A stretch of DNA of 64,000 bases from Clostridiales bacterium (GTDB lineage: Bacteria > Bacillota > Clostridia > Oscillospirales > Acutalibacteraceae): assembly GCA_019418545.1 (NCBI GenBank), contig DYBQ01000001.1, forward strand, positions 159,831-223,830. The letters are read 5' to 3'. Each line of letters begins with the position of its first letter. Within the stretch, counting starts at the first letter, position 1. The notes below the pieces were generated by a model that saw only the letters and a list, made by a program, of their open reading frames with translations, was not told where the DNA came from and did no database searches. Both the position numbers and the translations under genes were made by a program. This document shows positions 16,675-24,999 of the stretch, one piece after another.

Positions 16675-17397
16675 TCATCTCCAAAAAGTAAGTGTTACAT
16701 CGTGATAATTTGCACCGTTGCAGGTATACATCAGAGTTCCGCCGCCCATTGTGGCGCTCGACCCGTCTGCATACAAAAGGTCACTGTCTCCGTTGATGCC
16801 ACTGCAAACCCCGGTACAGGTCAGTGTCTGCACAGAAGTGCCTCGGTAAATGTAAGCCAGCGTCCCGGCGTGGCAGTTTTTGATTTTTGAGAATCCTTGG
16901 TTCCAGTGGTCACCAACCACCATCGTATTCCCTGCCAGAAAATACGCGGCGCTGTCTTTTGCGTCAACAAATCTCTGCGCGTGTCCGTCGAAGAGCGCTA
17001 CATTTACGCCGACAGAAGGAATCACAAGGAGTCCGTTCATGCCGGGTCTGCGCTGCATCTCAGCTTGAACGCTTTCGTTCGACACGCCGCCGGTCTTCTC
17101 TTTGAGTTCCTTATCGCAGAGTGAAACTAAAGATTTTGCCTTTGCTGCATAGTTCTCATTTGAGAAGGAAGTCGTCACAAGTTGTGCATCGGTTCTCACT
17201 AAGACATCCTCCATGGTACGGGACGGCTGTCTTTTCACCGCCGTGGCATTCGCCTGTTCCTGCTGCGTCACGGCATCCACCTGACTGCGAAGTTGCTCTA
17301 AGTAAACTTTCGTCTTGTAGTTTGCAAAGAGGAGCAGCAAAGTACCAAGCCAGAGTAGACAGATAACGCCGATGGTTCGTTTGGTTGCTTTGGTCAT
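16675..17397 (-). CDS. Sortase-like transpeptidase, atypical
   Basis: A 240-residue protein. The start at 17397 has AAAGGAG upstream. There is an N-terminal membrane segment (residues 9-25), a coiled linker, then a sortase-like domain: LLVIPSVGVNVALFDG, the His in VVGDHWNQGFSKI (His164), the Cys in LMYTCNGAN (Cys226) and Arg240. These occur in the right order and spacing for a sortase catalytic triad. The protein ends exactly on that Arg, which is unusual, and it lacks the usual TLxTC consensus. It is distinct from the class B enzyme at 5711-6496. The partner gene at 15770-16669 overlaps its end and is a candidate substrate or cofactor. Confidence 0.75.
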   Translation of the reverse strand: MTKATKRTIGVICLLWLGTLLLLFANYKTKVYLEQLRSQVDAVTQQEQANATAVKRQPSRTMEDVLVRTDAQLVTTSFSNENYAAKAKSLVSLCDKELKEKTGGVSNESVQAEMQRRPGMNGLLVIPSVGVNVALFDGHAQRFVDAKDSAAYFLAGNTMVVGDHWNQGFSKIKNCHAGTLAYIYRGTSVQTLTCTGVCSGINGDSDLLYADGSSATMGGGTLMYTCNGANYHDVTLTFWR

Positions 17398-17427
17398 TGA
17401 GTTTTTACTCCTTTCGTTGTTTTCGGC

Positions 17428-17561
17428 AAATAAAAAACAGACCCATCCGAAGATGAGTCTGCCTGACAAGCCGAGTGTAAATTGCACGGGCAGAAAATGC
17501 CTAAAGTAGAATAGTATCTATCGCACGATTTTCATTCTATGCCGTTCGCACACTTACGCAA
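17428..17561 (-). promoter_or_regulatory. Promoter plus repeated leader RNA, copy B
   Basis: The -35 TTGCGT (17556-17561) and -10 TAGAAT (17534-17539) have the shared spacer. In this copy both arms of the outer stem carry A-to-G changes that keep wobble pairs, and the inner stem is GGCA/TGCC instead of GCGC/GCGT. The terminator hairpin is at 17428-17464, then the ribosome binding site for the sortase-like gene. Confidence 0.85.
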
Positions 17562-17584
17562 GTACCCTTTGCCGAATTCGACAG

Positions 17585-17625
17585 AAAAAAGAGCCGCTGC
17601 CCTTGGCTTTGGCAGCGACCCTAAA
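17585..17625 (-). terminator. Terminator of topB
   Basis: On the minus strand GGGTCGCTGCC pairs with GGCAGCGGCTC, followed by TTTTTTC, 10 bases after the stop at 17634. Confidence 0.85.
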
Positions 17626-17633
17626 GCTATAAT

Positions 17634-20090
17634 CTATTTCTCGTAGCTAAGCACTTTCAAATTGATGTATTTCTTTCCGTTCGGCATCTCGTGCGGTTCG
17701 ATACCGACCTTGACATTGACATCCGCAGTCTTATCCTTGTTTTTGATTTTGGCACTCACAGCCTTGTTAGCAAGCAGGGCTTTTGCAGCCGTTGCACTGA
17801 TTTTCACATCGTTGCCGTACAGTTTCGAATTTTTCCAGAGCACCGCGCTGCAATCTTTGTTTGTACAGCCGTATCCTTTCGAGCCCTCCGCAACATCACT
17901 TCCGCAGAACGGGCATTTACCGAGCACAGTGCCGGATGCACCGCTATGGTCAAATTCCAAGTGAAATTCAGGACGGCCCTTAGAACAGTCGCAGGTCAGG
18001 ATACAGTCGTATTTCTTGCCGGTTTTCTTGCTCACACAGCCCTTGAGCGGTACTTTCCCCTTCGTGAGCAGCGCAGCGGCAGTCGTTTTCGTGAGCTTCT
18101 TGCCGATAGATTCAAAGAACTTGTTTTTCTTCCAGAGCGTTACCGGGCACCGGTTCCCGTCTTTGTCTTTTCCAATACAGGAGAAGGTTTTCTGTGTTTC
18201 CACCACATCATTGCCGCATCGAGGACATTTGCAGATGACCGGAAGGTTCCCGTGTCTGGTTTGTGCCGATTCAATCGCAACATTCTTCGCCATGATTTCT
18301 TCTATGGTTTTTTTCGTGAATTCCAGAACATCGATACGGGTTAGGGTTCCGTCCTTGATAGAATGCAGCTGCTTAGAGAGATTCACTGTTACCGGAACAT
18401 CGAGGTTGATTCCGAGTTTTTCCATCGTATCGACTAACCGGAACCCTTCTGCTTCTCCGTAATAGACGCCCTTTTTCAGAGAGATATAATTGCTCTTGAC
18501 GCATCTGTCAACGGTATCGGCACGGGTCGCCTCGGTGCAAATCGTAGCATCCGACAGGATTTCTTTCCATTCCTCATCGGTATACTCTTCATTTGCCTTT
18601 TCGGCACCGCGCATCGGCGCGACCATCCAGTTGTTAAGAGACTCAACCGTATACCGCTTCGGAGGCGTAGTCATCTTCCCTACCGTCTTGAAATTGATGT
18701 TTACGGCATCGCCCTTATTAAGTTTCGGAAGAAGTTTGTCTCCACCCGTAGGTTTCTCGAACTTTCGCCAGCCGGGAGTTACCTGCACATCACCTTTCAG
18801 GGTAAAATCCTCATCATAGCTGTGAATCACGATGGTTGTGCGGTCTACTGTACAGGCTTCTTCACAGAAAACAGCACAGAACCGGTTCAAGATACAGTCA
18901 AAGACCGTTTTCTGTGTTCCGGTAAGGGATACAGGCCATTTTCCTGTCGGTGTGATAGCAGAGTGTGCTTCGATTTTGCTGTCATCATAGATGATTTTGA
19001 GTTTCGGTTTATTGACAAGACCTGTAATACCGTTCTGTGCAAGACCTCGTATCGCGGCATCGACCTTGACGGTCTCATTCGTTGCCAGATAGCTGCTGTT
19101 GGTACGGGGATAGGTAACATACCCTCCCTCATACAACGCCTGCGTGGCGGCAAGCACATCGGCAGGAGACAATGTCTTGTCGGCTTTGCAGGCAAAACTC
19201 TGCAAATCGCTCATCGAGAACAGCTTACCGGGATTGACGGTCTTGCGCTCTGTCTTGATATTGGTCACTGTGGCACCGGCTTTGTTGAAGGCATCTGCCA
19301 GCGCCTGCGCCTCGGCCTCGTGTCCTTCCTCGAATGTCCGTTTACTCGTGAGTTCAATTTCCTCGCCGTTCGTCTTTTCTTTGCTGGAAACAGCCGAGTA
19401 CGGCTTCGGGACAAATTCCTTGATGGCTTTCTCACGTTCGATGATATGCTGTACGATAGGACATACGCAGCGCCCGATACGGGTAAAGCTACCGGCCTTG
19501 ATGGATACATACCGTGTTAATTCAATGCCGAGCAGCCAATCAATCTCACTGCGCGTCTCAGCAGAAGAAGACAAGGATACGTATCCGGCATTGGGCTTGG
19601 CTGTCTCGAATGCCTGCTTAATGGTCTTGTTCGTAGTATCAGGAAGCCAGAGCCGATAAATCGTCTTGGGGGCTTTCAAGCCATACAGAAGCACTTCATC
19701 GACAAGCCGCTGCCCTTCTCTATCCGGGTCTCCGGCATTGTAGATGGCATCCACATCCTTGCGGTTCATATGCTGGTTAGCGACCTTGATAAGACCTTGT
19801 ACTTTTTCCTTGCCCTCAAACTTAAACTTCCAGTCATCGGGGAAGAACGGCAGTTTCTTCAAATCCCATGGCTGTTTCACAGCGGGGTCATAGCCGGGAA
19901 AATACGCATCGAAGTCTATCAGTTCATACAGGTGTCCGACCAGGGATACCACGATATAGTTATCGCTTTCGAGCCATGTGTTGCGGTCTTTTCCCTGCCT
20001 CTCGAACTTCTCGCCCTTCCACCATGAAATAGCGCCCGCGATACTTCTTCCGAGCGATGGTTTCTCGGCGATTACCAGAATCTTTCCCAT
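17634..20090 (-). CDS. topB: DNA topoisomerase III (type IA)
   Basis: An 818-residue single-strand-passing topoisomerase that unlinks DNA during replication, recombination or plasmid transfer. The Toprim domain opens with EKPSLGRS (residues 9-16) and holds DPDREG (121-126). The active-site Tyr is in YVTYPRT (Tyr327). Two C-terminal zinc-ribbon-like segments are visible (CKCPRCG...C and GKCPFCG...CTNKDC). CGGAGG precedes the start. TopB enzymes of this size are common on conjugative and integrative elements of Firmicutes. The gene is monocistronic, with its own promoter (20131-20159) and terminator. Confidence 0.95.
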   Translation of the reverse strand: MGKILVIAEKPSLGRSIAGAISWWKGEKFERQGKDRNTWLESDNYIVVSLVGHLYELIDFDAYFPGYDPAVKQPWDLKKLPFFPDDWKFKFEGKEKVQGLIKVANQHMNRKDVDAIYNAGDPDREGQRLVDEVLLYGLKAPKTIYRLWLPDTTNKTIKQAFETAKPNAGYVSLSSSAETRSEIDWLLGIELTRYVSIKAGSFTRIGRCVCPIVQHIIEREKAIKEFVPKPYSAVSSKEKTNGEEIELTSKRTFEEGHEAEAQALADAFNKAGATVTNIKTERKTVNPGKLFSMSDLQSFACKADKTLSPADVLAATQALYEGGYVTYPRTNSSYLATNETVKVDAAIRGLAQNGITGLVNKPKLKIIYDDSKIEAHSAITPTGKWPVSLTGTQKTVFDCILNRFCAVFCEEACTVDRTTIVIHSYDEDFTLKGDVQVTPGWRKFEKPTGGDKLLPKLNKGDAVNINFKTVGKMTTPPKRYTVESLNNWMVAPMRGAEKANEEYTDEEWKEILSDATICTEATRADTVDRCVKSNYISLKKGVYYGEAEGFRLVDTMEKLGINLDVPVTVNLSKQLHSIKDGTLTRIDVLEFTKKTIEEIMAKNVAIESAQTRHGNLPVICKCPRCGNDVVETQKTFSCIGKDKDGNRCPVTLWKKNKFFESIGKKLTKTTAAALLTKGKVPLKGCVSKKTGKKYDCILTCDCSKGRPEFHLEFDHSGASGTVLGKCPFCGSDVAEGSKGYGCTNKDCSAVLWKNSKLYGNDVKISATAAKALLANKAVSAKIKNKDKTADVNVKVGIEPHEMPNGKKYINLKVLSYEK

Positions 20091-20130
20091 GAAAAAATGC
20101 CTCCGTGCAAAAATCGGGTTTTATGTATTC

Positions 20131-20159
20131 AGTATACGGCAATTCGCACGCAACAGCAA
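20131..20159 (-). promoter_or_regulatory. Conserved-spacer promoter for topB
   Basis: The minus-strand -35 TTGCTG (20154-20159) and -10 TATACT (20131-20136) have a 17-base spacer with TGCGAATTGC. It overlaps the base of the terminator at 20158-20204. Confidence 0.7.
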
Positions 20160-20204
20160 CAGCACACCGCCAGGCAAATTTTCCGAAACGGTGTGCTGTT
20201 TTCG
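20158..20204 (-). terminator. Hairpin ending the 20207-28.3 kb transcript
   Basis: AACAGCACACCG pairs with CGGTGTGCTGTT across a roughly 22-base loop. A poly-T tail is weak on the minus strand, so efficiency is uncertain. Confidence 0.55.
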
Positions 20205-20206
20205 CT

Positions 20207-21586
20207 TTAGCTTAACCCGATACTGAGATTTCCTTCGGTATCCATCGTGATGCGCAGCTTATCGACCAGAGATTTCCGGAACAACTCCTTCTCCTTCTCG
20301 GTCATCTCGATGCGCGTCTGACCATAGGCGCTTTGCAGCATATCCTCAATGTTGCAGCTTCCCAGCTGCTGCTTGAGATAGGATGCGCATTCGAGCGCCA
20401 GAGCATCGTTGCGGAGCCGGTATGCGTCTCCCGCCTTGCAGAACTGGTCCGTATAGCAGTAGAGCACATGATGTTCCCGCATCTTATTTACGATAGCCTT
20501 GCTGGTCTTTTCCCGCTCGAACATCATCAAGAACCTGGCCGTTACGACATTGTTGATGAACGGCCAATAATCGGAGTCTGAGGAGAACAGAAGAAAGCTG
20601 TCGATTTTCTTATCGTAGTGCTCCTGGCAGCAGCAGACTGCGACCGTCATATCGACAACGCTCTTTCCTTCCACAACGCGCTGCGTCATGAACCGGTCTA
20701 CCTTGGCTTTCGTGTAATGCTCCACGAGTCCCCAGATGGACGAAGCGTTCACATCATCGAACAGGAAAATCTTTTGAATCTTCCCGATAGCCTCAGGAGA
20801 CAGGCTCTGCAGCACAGCAAAGAACTTCAACGGGTCACAGTTCTCGCAGTCCACGAGGATTTCAGAGCGGACGGAATGAAGCAGGAACTGCTCGACATTC
20901 TGCTGTGTCTGTTTGCTTTCCCCGCGAACTTTGTCGTAGTCGCAGAAGGTATCTCCGTTCTGAGCATACAGCCGGATAAGGAACTGTTCATCACTGCCCA
21001 GAAGGTTTCCGCCCTCGTCAGCCTTGAACTGCCAGTTGAGGAAGACATTGTACGGGAATCTGATAATATTCTCGTTGTAGTACAGCCACGCTCTTTCCTG
21101 CGCCCTGTCCTTCGTCTTGGTCGGGAACGAAAACATCTGACGAATATACTCCCACGGCACCCACATCGGGAAGATATCCTTGCAACCCTGAATACGATTC
21201 GCGATTTCCGCCGCGATTCGGGGCCGGTATTCGTCCAGCGTACAATTTGCTTTGACGATATCAAGCCCGTCCTTGCGCAGTGCTTCGGTTGCTGCCTTTG
21301 TCATATCCATTGAATGCAGGTTTTTGAGGTCGTTTACCATCTGCATCTGCAGCTGCTTATAGCAGTGCTCGATGCAGGTAAATAGAAAACATAAGTTGCG
21401 CACCATCCGCGCATCCTGATTTTTTTCGAGTTCTTCGTAAATTTCCGGCAGCAACTCTCCGGAATCAAAGATGTTCTTATCAACGCCGAGCAAATACCCG
21501 GCTTTTGATACGATTTCCTTTTTGTCGGTATAAGTATCGTTTGCGAGTGCAGTTTTAAGCTTTGCTTCGGCAAATAAATAGCCCAT
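20207..21586 (-). CDS. NYN/PIN-like domain protein
   Basis: A 459-residue protein with AAAGGAGG upstream of the start. The C-terminal half has the marks of a NYN (PIN-like) nuclease fold: ILVDCENCDP with two acidic/Asn positions, KIFLFDDVNA, SVVDMTVAVCCC...KKIDSFLLFSSDSDYWPFI. NYN proteins are metal-dependent ribonucleases. The N-terminal 200 residues are helical with no known domain. It lies directly downstream of the P-loop ATPase gene on the same strand. The nuclease call rests on motif pattern. The target is unknown. Confidence 0.7.
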   Translation of the reverse strand: MGYLFAEAKLKTALANDTYTDKKEIVSKAGYLLGVDKNIFDSGELLPEIYEELEKNQDARMVRNLCFLFTCIEHCYKQLQMQMVNDLKNLHSMDMTKAATEALRKDGLDIVKANCTLDEYRPRIAAEIANRIQGCKDIFPMWVPWEYIRQMFSFPTKTKDRAQERAWLYYNENIIRFPYNVFLNWQFKADEGGNLLGSDEQFLIRLYAQNGDTFCDYDKVRGESKQTQQNVEQFLLHSVRSEILVDCENCDPLKFFAVLQSLSPEAIGKIQKIFLFDDVNASSIWGLVEHYTKAKVDRFMTQRVVEGKSVVDMTVAVCCCQEHYDKKIDSFLLFSSDSDYWPFINNVVTARFLMMFEREKTSKAIVNKMREHHVLYCYTDQFCKAGDAYRLRNDALALECASYLKQQLGSCNIEDMLQSAYGQTRIEMTEKEKELFRKSLVDKLRITMDTEGNLSIGLS

Positions 21587-21639
21587 GCGGAATCCCTCCT
21601 TTATGCTTCGATGCAGAGTTTAATTTCTGACGTTCAGGT

Positions 21640-21669
21640 AACAAGAAACCCGGCATTGGTTTGCCGGGC
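21640..21669 (-). terminator. Intrinsic terminator after the P-loop gene
   Basis: On the minus strand CCCGGCA pairs with TGCCGGG, followed by TTTCTTGTT. It sits between the genes at 21677 and 21586, so read-through would be partial. Confidence 0.65.
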
Positions 21670-21676
21670 AGGAATG

Positions 21677-22228
21677 TTATCTGAATTTGTCGCGGATTTC
21701 TTCGTCCGTTGCCGGGCGAGGTTCGCGGTGTTTTGAGATGATATACGCGGAGCACTGCTCATTCAGCCAGTCGATATCATTGCGGTCTACCTGACTGAAT
21801 CGCTGGCACAAAACATACACATGTACGCCAGCCTTCGCAGCAGCTTTGAGCAGTTCGCGTCTGCCGTTGAAGATGTCGTGGCGGCATTGGTCATAAAACA
21901 GGAACACCATCGGTTTCCGGCTTTGCGCTTCCTCGCTCTCGGGGTCTGCCATCGCAAAACCCTGCGCCTGAAAGTTTGCAAGGTCTACGGACTTGCCGAT
22001 TGCTTCACCGGCACCATCCTGCAACGCGAACAGCAGCCGCCCGTGCGGGGCGTTGCCGTACTTGGCGCGAACCATCCGGCAGATGCGGTCAAATTCCTGG
22101 TCGAAGCCGATATACAGGACAATATTGTTCTCATCGCGCAAGCAATCGACTACTTCTCGCGCCGCCCAGAGCGTTTTCCCCGCTCCGGGGCGTCCGGCAA
22201 CGACATTGATGTGATTATCGATGTTCAT
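21677..22228 (-). CDS. P-loop ATPase
   Basis: A 183-residue protein with AAGGGG upstream of the start. Walker A is GRPGAGKTL (residues 12-20), and a hydrophobic strand ending in acid (KPMVFLFYDQCR) serves as Walker B. The overall pattern (strand, Asp, then VHVYVLCQRFSQVDRN with a possible sensor Gln/Arg) resembles short Zot/FtsK-like or phage packaging-type ATPases, but the subfamily is not clear. It is transcribed with a small membrane protein 15 bases upstream. It may energise DNA or protein handling by the element. Confidence 0.75.
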   Translation of the reverse strand: MNIDNHINVVAGRPGAGKTLWAAREVVDCLRDENNIVLYIGFDQEFDRICRMVRAKYGNAPHGRLLFALQDGAGEAIGKSVDLANFQAQGFAMADPESEEAQSRKPMVFLFYDQCRHDIFNGRRELLKAAAKAGVHVYVLCQRFSQVDRNDIDWLNEQCSAYIISKHREPRPATDEEIRDKFR

Positions 22229-22242
22229 ACGGCATTCCCCTT

Positions 22243-22662
22243 TTACTGCTTCTCGGTCTTGTCCTCCTCAGCCTTAGCGGGAGTCTCAGGCTCTTCTGCC
22301 TTTCCGGTGGGATTTTCCTCGACCTTCTCAACGGGTTTCTCCTCGACCTTCTCGGCATCAGCATCAGAAGCCTTCTTCTCGCCGCCCTCGTCCTTTTTCT
22401 CGGGCATGGAGCAAGGAACCTTCACGACATGGACCAGAACGACCGGCTCGTCATCCTCGTCCTCGTTGTCGGCATCCTTCTCGGCATTCTTTTCGGCGCA
22501 TTTGCGGCAACCGCCGCAGGGAGCATCGTCGCGCAGTTCATCGAGGTCGAAGTCATCGTCATCGGCGGTCATGGCCGTCGTGGCACCAAGCACAACACCG
22601 ATAGCAACAGCGCCAAGAGTAGCAGCGCCGACAGCAGCGAACAGATTTTTCAGAATGGACAT
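22243..22662 (-). CDS. Small membrane protein with acidic repeat tail
   Basis: A 139-residue protein with AAAAGGAG upstream of the start. One N-terminal membrane segment (AAVGAATLGAVAIGVVLGATTA) is followed by an acidic region, a Cys cluster (CGGCRKC) and a long Glu/Lys/Pro/Ala-rich low-complexity tail. It looks like a membrane anchor with a flexible arm. The function is unknown. Confidence 0.75.
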   Translation of the reverse strand: MSILKNLFAAVGAATLGAVAIGVVLGATTAMTADDDDFDLDELRDDAPCGGCRKCAEKNAEKDADNEDEDDEPVVLVHVVKVPCSMPEKKDEGGEKKASDADAEKVEEKPVEKVEENPTGKAEEPETPAKAEEDKTEKQ

Positions 22663-22696
22663 GATAGTTTTCTCCTTTTTGTCAAATAGCAGTTAT

Positions 22697-23251
22697 TTAA
22701 TATTCTCGGATATTCAGAAATTTCAAATATCCGTGTGTGTATCCGAACAATCCCCACAGTGCAGCAGATGCCGCATCGCGCCGTGCCTTATCGGCAAAAG
22801 CCTTGAACGGAACGACCGCATCTTTCAGGTTCCGGTATTCGTCAACATCGACATTCATGAGAGACTCGATAGTCTCAGGCATCTCGTTGCGGAAGAAGAT
22901 ATATACTTCCTGCCACTGCAGTTCCTGTTCTCCGCCGCCGACGAGCAGGTATTCGATGCCGATACGAAGCGCACCGGAAATCAAGGTCTTGTAGAACTCG
23001 TCGTCCGGGTCAGGAAATCCTGCAAGGATTGTGGCAGTCATATTTTGACAAGCAGCTGAAACTTCACGGTTCCTGTCAAACGATTCCGTTCCGGCACCGG
23101 GCAATACGAACTCGCTCGGCAATCTCGGATAAGAGCCCTGTGCGGGGCTCGGTGTACCGGATATAATATCGGGATTCAAAGCCGTAGTATTCTGCCGGAT
23201 AAATTCGGCAGGCTCCGGCATCGGATGTCGTTTAGCCCAGGGCCAACTCAT
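22697..23251 (-). CDS. Unknown 184-residue protein
   Basis: The start at 23251 has AGAGGTG 6 bases upstream and lies just downstream of a conserved-spacer promoter. It is Pro-rich at the N-terminus, then helical, with DPDDEFYKTLISGALRIGIEYLLVGGG and a C-terminal Ala-rich region ending in FLNIREY. I do not recognise the family. It opens the transcript that continues into the small membrane protein, P-loop and NYN genes. Confidence 0.75.
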   Translation of the reverse strand: MSWPWAKRHPMPEPAEFIRQNTTALNPDIISGTPSPAQGSYPRLPSEFVLPGAGTESFDRNREVSAACQNMTATILAGFPDPDDEFYKTLISGALRIGIEYLLVGGGEQELQWQEVYIFFRNEMPETIESLMNVDVDEYRNLKDAVVPFKAFADKARRDAASAALWGLFGYTHGYLKFLNIREY

Positions 23252-23271
23252 GCAAATCACCTCTAATTTTC

Positions 23272-23299
23272 ATTATCTGCAATTCGCACGAATCGGCAA
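23272..23299 (-). promoter_or_regulatory. Conserved-spacer promoter
   Basis: The -35 TTGCCG (23294-23299) and -10 GATAAT (23272-23277) flank a spacer with TGCGAATTGCA. The transcript would start about 15 bases before the ribosome binding site of the gene at 23251. Confidence 0.78.
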
Positions 23300-23303
23300 G
23301 AGT

Positions 23304-23957
23304 TTACGGGTTGTTTTTGTTTTGCTTTTGCTGTTCCTCAGTTTCAAAATGCTCAACGCGGATATGAGAGACTCGTTCCACCTCTTTGAACGTTGCGACC
23401 TTGATGAGGATATTCTGGGAAGTGATGTTCTTACGGTCCTTCCGAGTCACCGCAACATGCCGCATCGTTTTCCAGTAGAGGTCCGGCGAAATAAGGCTGA
23501 GCGTGTAGATAGGCGTTTTCGTGGTTTCCAGAATATAGTTTGCAGCCATCGCACGGATATGTTCACGGTCATGCAGGCTCATGGTGCAGGGGTTATCGTT
23601 CACGAGAACACGGAGCAAAACGGTCGGTACGAACTGAGGGTGTGCTGCTCCATCGTCATCGAAAGCATACGAGAGAGCGTAGGCAATGAAATCCATGGTG
23701 CGCCACTGCACGACCTTGTCGTTGTCGCGGACGGCGGGCGTGAGGGAATCTTTCGACACATATTCGGCGCTGACAATTTTCTCACCGGGTTCGAGTTCTT
23801 CCTGCATACAGGCAACGATTTCGCGGCGTTTGCGCTCGCAGAGTTCATCGGTGAGTTCTTCTTCTCCGCAGCAGACTACGATATCATGGCACAGTGTACG
23901 GGTGCCGCGCTGAGTGACAATACGCAGATAGAGTTCTTTCGGATTGATGGATGACAT
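23304..23957 (-). CDS. Unknown 217-residue protein
   Basis: The start at 23957 (MSSINPKELYLR) follows GGGAGG at a slightly long distance; an earlier non-ATG start is possible. It is soluble and rich in charged residues, with a Cys pair (IVVCCGEEE) and a C-terminal Gln/Lys/Asn-rich tail. It sits immediately after the membrane protease gene, 7 bases from its stop, in the same operon. The family is not recognised. Confidence 0.75.
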   Translation of the reverse strand: MSSINPKELYLRIVTQRGTRTLCHDIVVCCGEEELTDELCERKRREIVACMQEELEPGEKIVSAEYVSKDSLTPAVRDNDKVVQWRTMDFIAYALSYAFDDDGAAHPQFVPTVLLRVLVNDNPCTMSLHDREHIRAMAANYILETTKTPIYTLSLISPDLYWKTMRHVAVTRKDRKNITSQNILIKVATFKEVERVSHIRVEHFETEEQQKQNKNNP

Positions 23958-23964
23958 CAAAATA

Positions 23965-24696
23965 TCAGTACCTCCCGGCAGCAAGAGTATGCTGCAGATA
24001 TTTTACGCCGTTCACGGCGATGAAGAGTATGCTTATCACAACAGCCGGTGCAGTGGACACTCCCATCGCAACCAGGACTGTGCGGATAATCCAGAGAGAA
24101 AGGTCAAGGGTGAAATACCGAAAACTCGAAAATGCAATGAGCAGTGCAAATAACAGAATCGATATCCAGGACCCCTTGATATCCTGAGCGCTCGGACAGG
24201 AATGATAGGCTATCTGTGCCATGAGTATGGCAGCGACCCATACACCAGGTTCGCAAAGAGCAGCGGCAGTCCCGCCGTTCTGCCAAACCTGCATGATGTA
24301 CCAGCCGAGCAGGCAGACATTGAGGCTTCCGAACAGTGCCGGGGCAATGCCGATGGCTGTTTTCTGGAGCAGCGGAAGCAGGAACAGTCCTCGCGGCGTG
24401 TAGTTGACATACCCGAGAGCCTTATCCCCTTCCTCGCGCTTGAAACGATAGAGCCGGAACTTATCGATGTGTGCGCCGGTGAAAAGAGCGACCAGAAGGT
24501 GCGAGAGTTCGTGGTGGATGACACCTATTGCTGTCCAGCGTGTATCGTAGCGTTCCGCAAATTCGACACCAAACGCTTTCTCCATGAGCCAAAGACTTCC
24601 CTGCCGTCCCGCCCATTCAATCGCCATAATGATGACGACGGTGGCAATCAGAATCACGCCGCGATAGGCGTCCAGAAACGCAAGGACTGCATTCAT
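23965..24696 (-). CDS. M50-like membrane zinc metalloprotease
   Basis: A 243-residue polytopic membrane protein. HHELSHLL in an early transmembrane segment gives the HExxH zinc-binding motif of site-2-protease-like enzymes. A later YHSCPSAQDIKGSW provides the conserved Asp-containing loop typical of compact M50-type proteins. About six hydrophobic segments are visible. Such proteins cut membrane-bound substrates or serve as membrane chaperones. GAGAGGG lies upstream. The ATG overlaps the stop of the Cys-rich small gene (TGATG), so the two are translationally coupled. Confidence 0.78.
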   Translation of the reverse strand: MNAVLAFLDAYRGVILIATVVIIMAIEWAGRQGSLWLMEKAFGVEFAERYDTRWTAIGVIHHELSHLLVALFTGAHIDKFRLYRFKREEGDKALGYVNYTPRGLFLLPLLQKTAIGIAPALFGSLNVCLLGWYIMQVWQNGGTAAALCEPGVWVAAILMAQIAYHSCPSAQDIKGSWISILLFALLIAFSSFRYFTLDLSLWIIRTVLVAMGVSTAPAVVISILFIAVNGVKYLQHTLAAGRY

Positions 24697-24872
24697 CACC
24701 CGTTCACCCTCTCTTTATGGATTTTCTGCTTTTCGCAACCGCCGCAGCGGAGCAGACAGCAGTAGTGTTCGTGACGAATCAGAGCCTTGAAGTAGGAAAT
24801 TTGTGTGCGGACCGCATACGGACATGTCCGGTCTTTGACGGAACAAAGTCGTATATACTGATACCTTGCCAC
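24696..24872 (-). CDS. Small Cys-rich protein with GTG start
   Basis: A 58-residue protein. The GTG start is supported by GGAGGAG 5 bases upstream, a strong promoter 40 bases further up and coupling to the protease gene by a TGATG overlap. It holds six Cys (LCSVKDRTC, YCCLLRC, GGC), suggesting metal binding. It is the first gene of its operon. Easy to miss because of its size and start codon. Confidence 0.65.
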   Translation of the reverse strand: MARYQYIRLCSVKDRTCPYAVRTQISYFKALIRHEHYCCLLRCGGCEKQKIHKERVNG

Positions 24873-24912
24873 GAAAACTCCTCCAAAAACTACATTTCTT
24901 CGTCACATCCAC

Positions 24913-24949
24913 ATTATACCAAATGAGGTGTACTGAATACAAGCATGAT
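24913..24949 (-). promoter_or_regulatory. Promoter with palindromic operator, second copy
   Basis: The -35 TTGTAT (24937-24942) and -10 TATAAT (24913-24918) have an 18-base spacer. The -35 overlaps GTACTGAATAC (24930-24940), a variant of the palindrome at 5590-5602, within a longer conserved block AGGTGTAYTGAATACAA. Confidence 0.75.
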
Positions 24950-24999
24950 GCGATTTAGTTGCATTTTGTTCACAATTTACTTTTACTGGTGCAAGTTAT

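Noticed and set aside
18822..19520. Plus-strand frame opposite topB
   Set aside because: Antisense to an intact topoisomerase with catalytic motifs.
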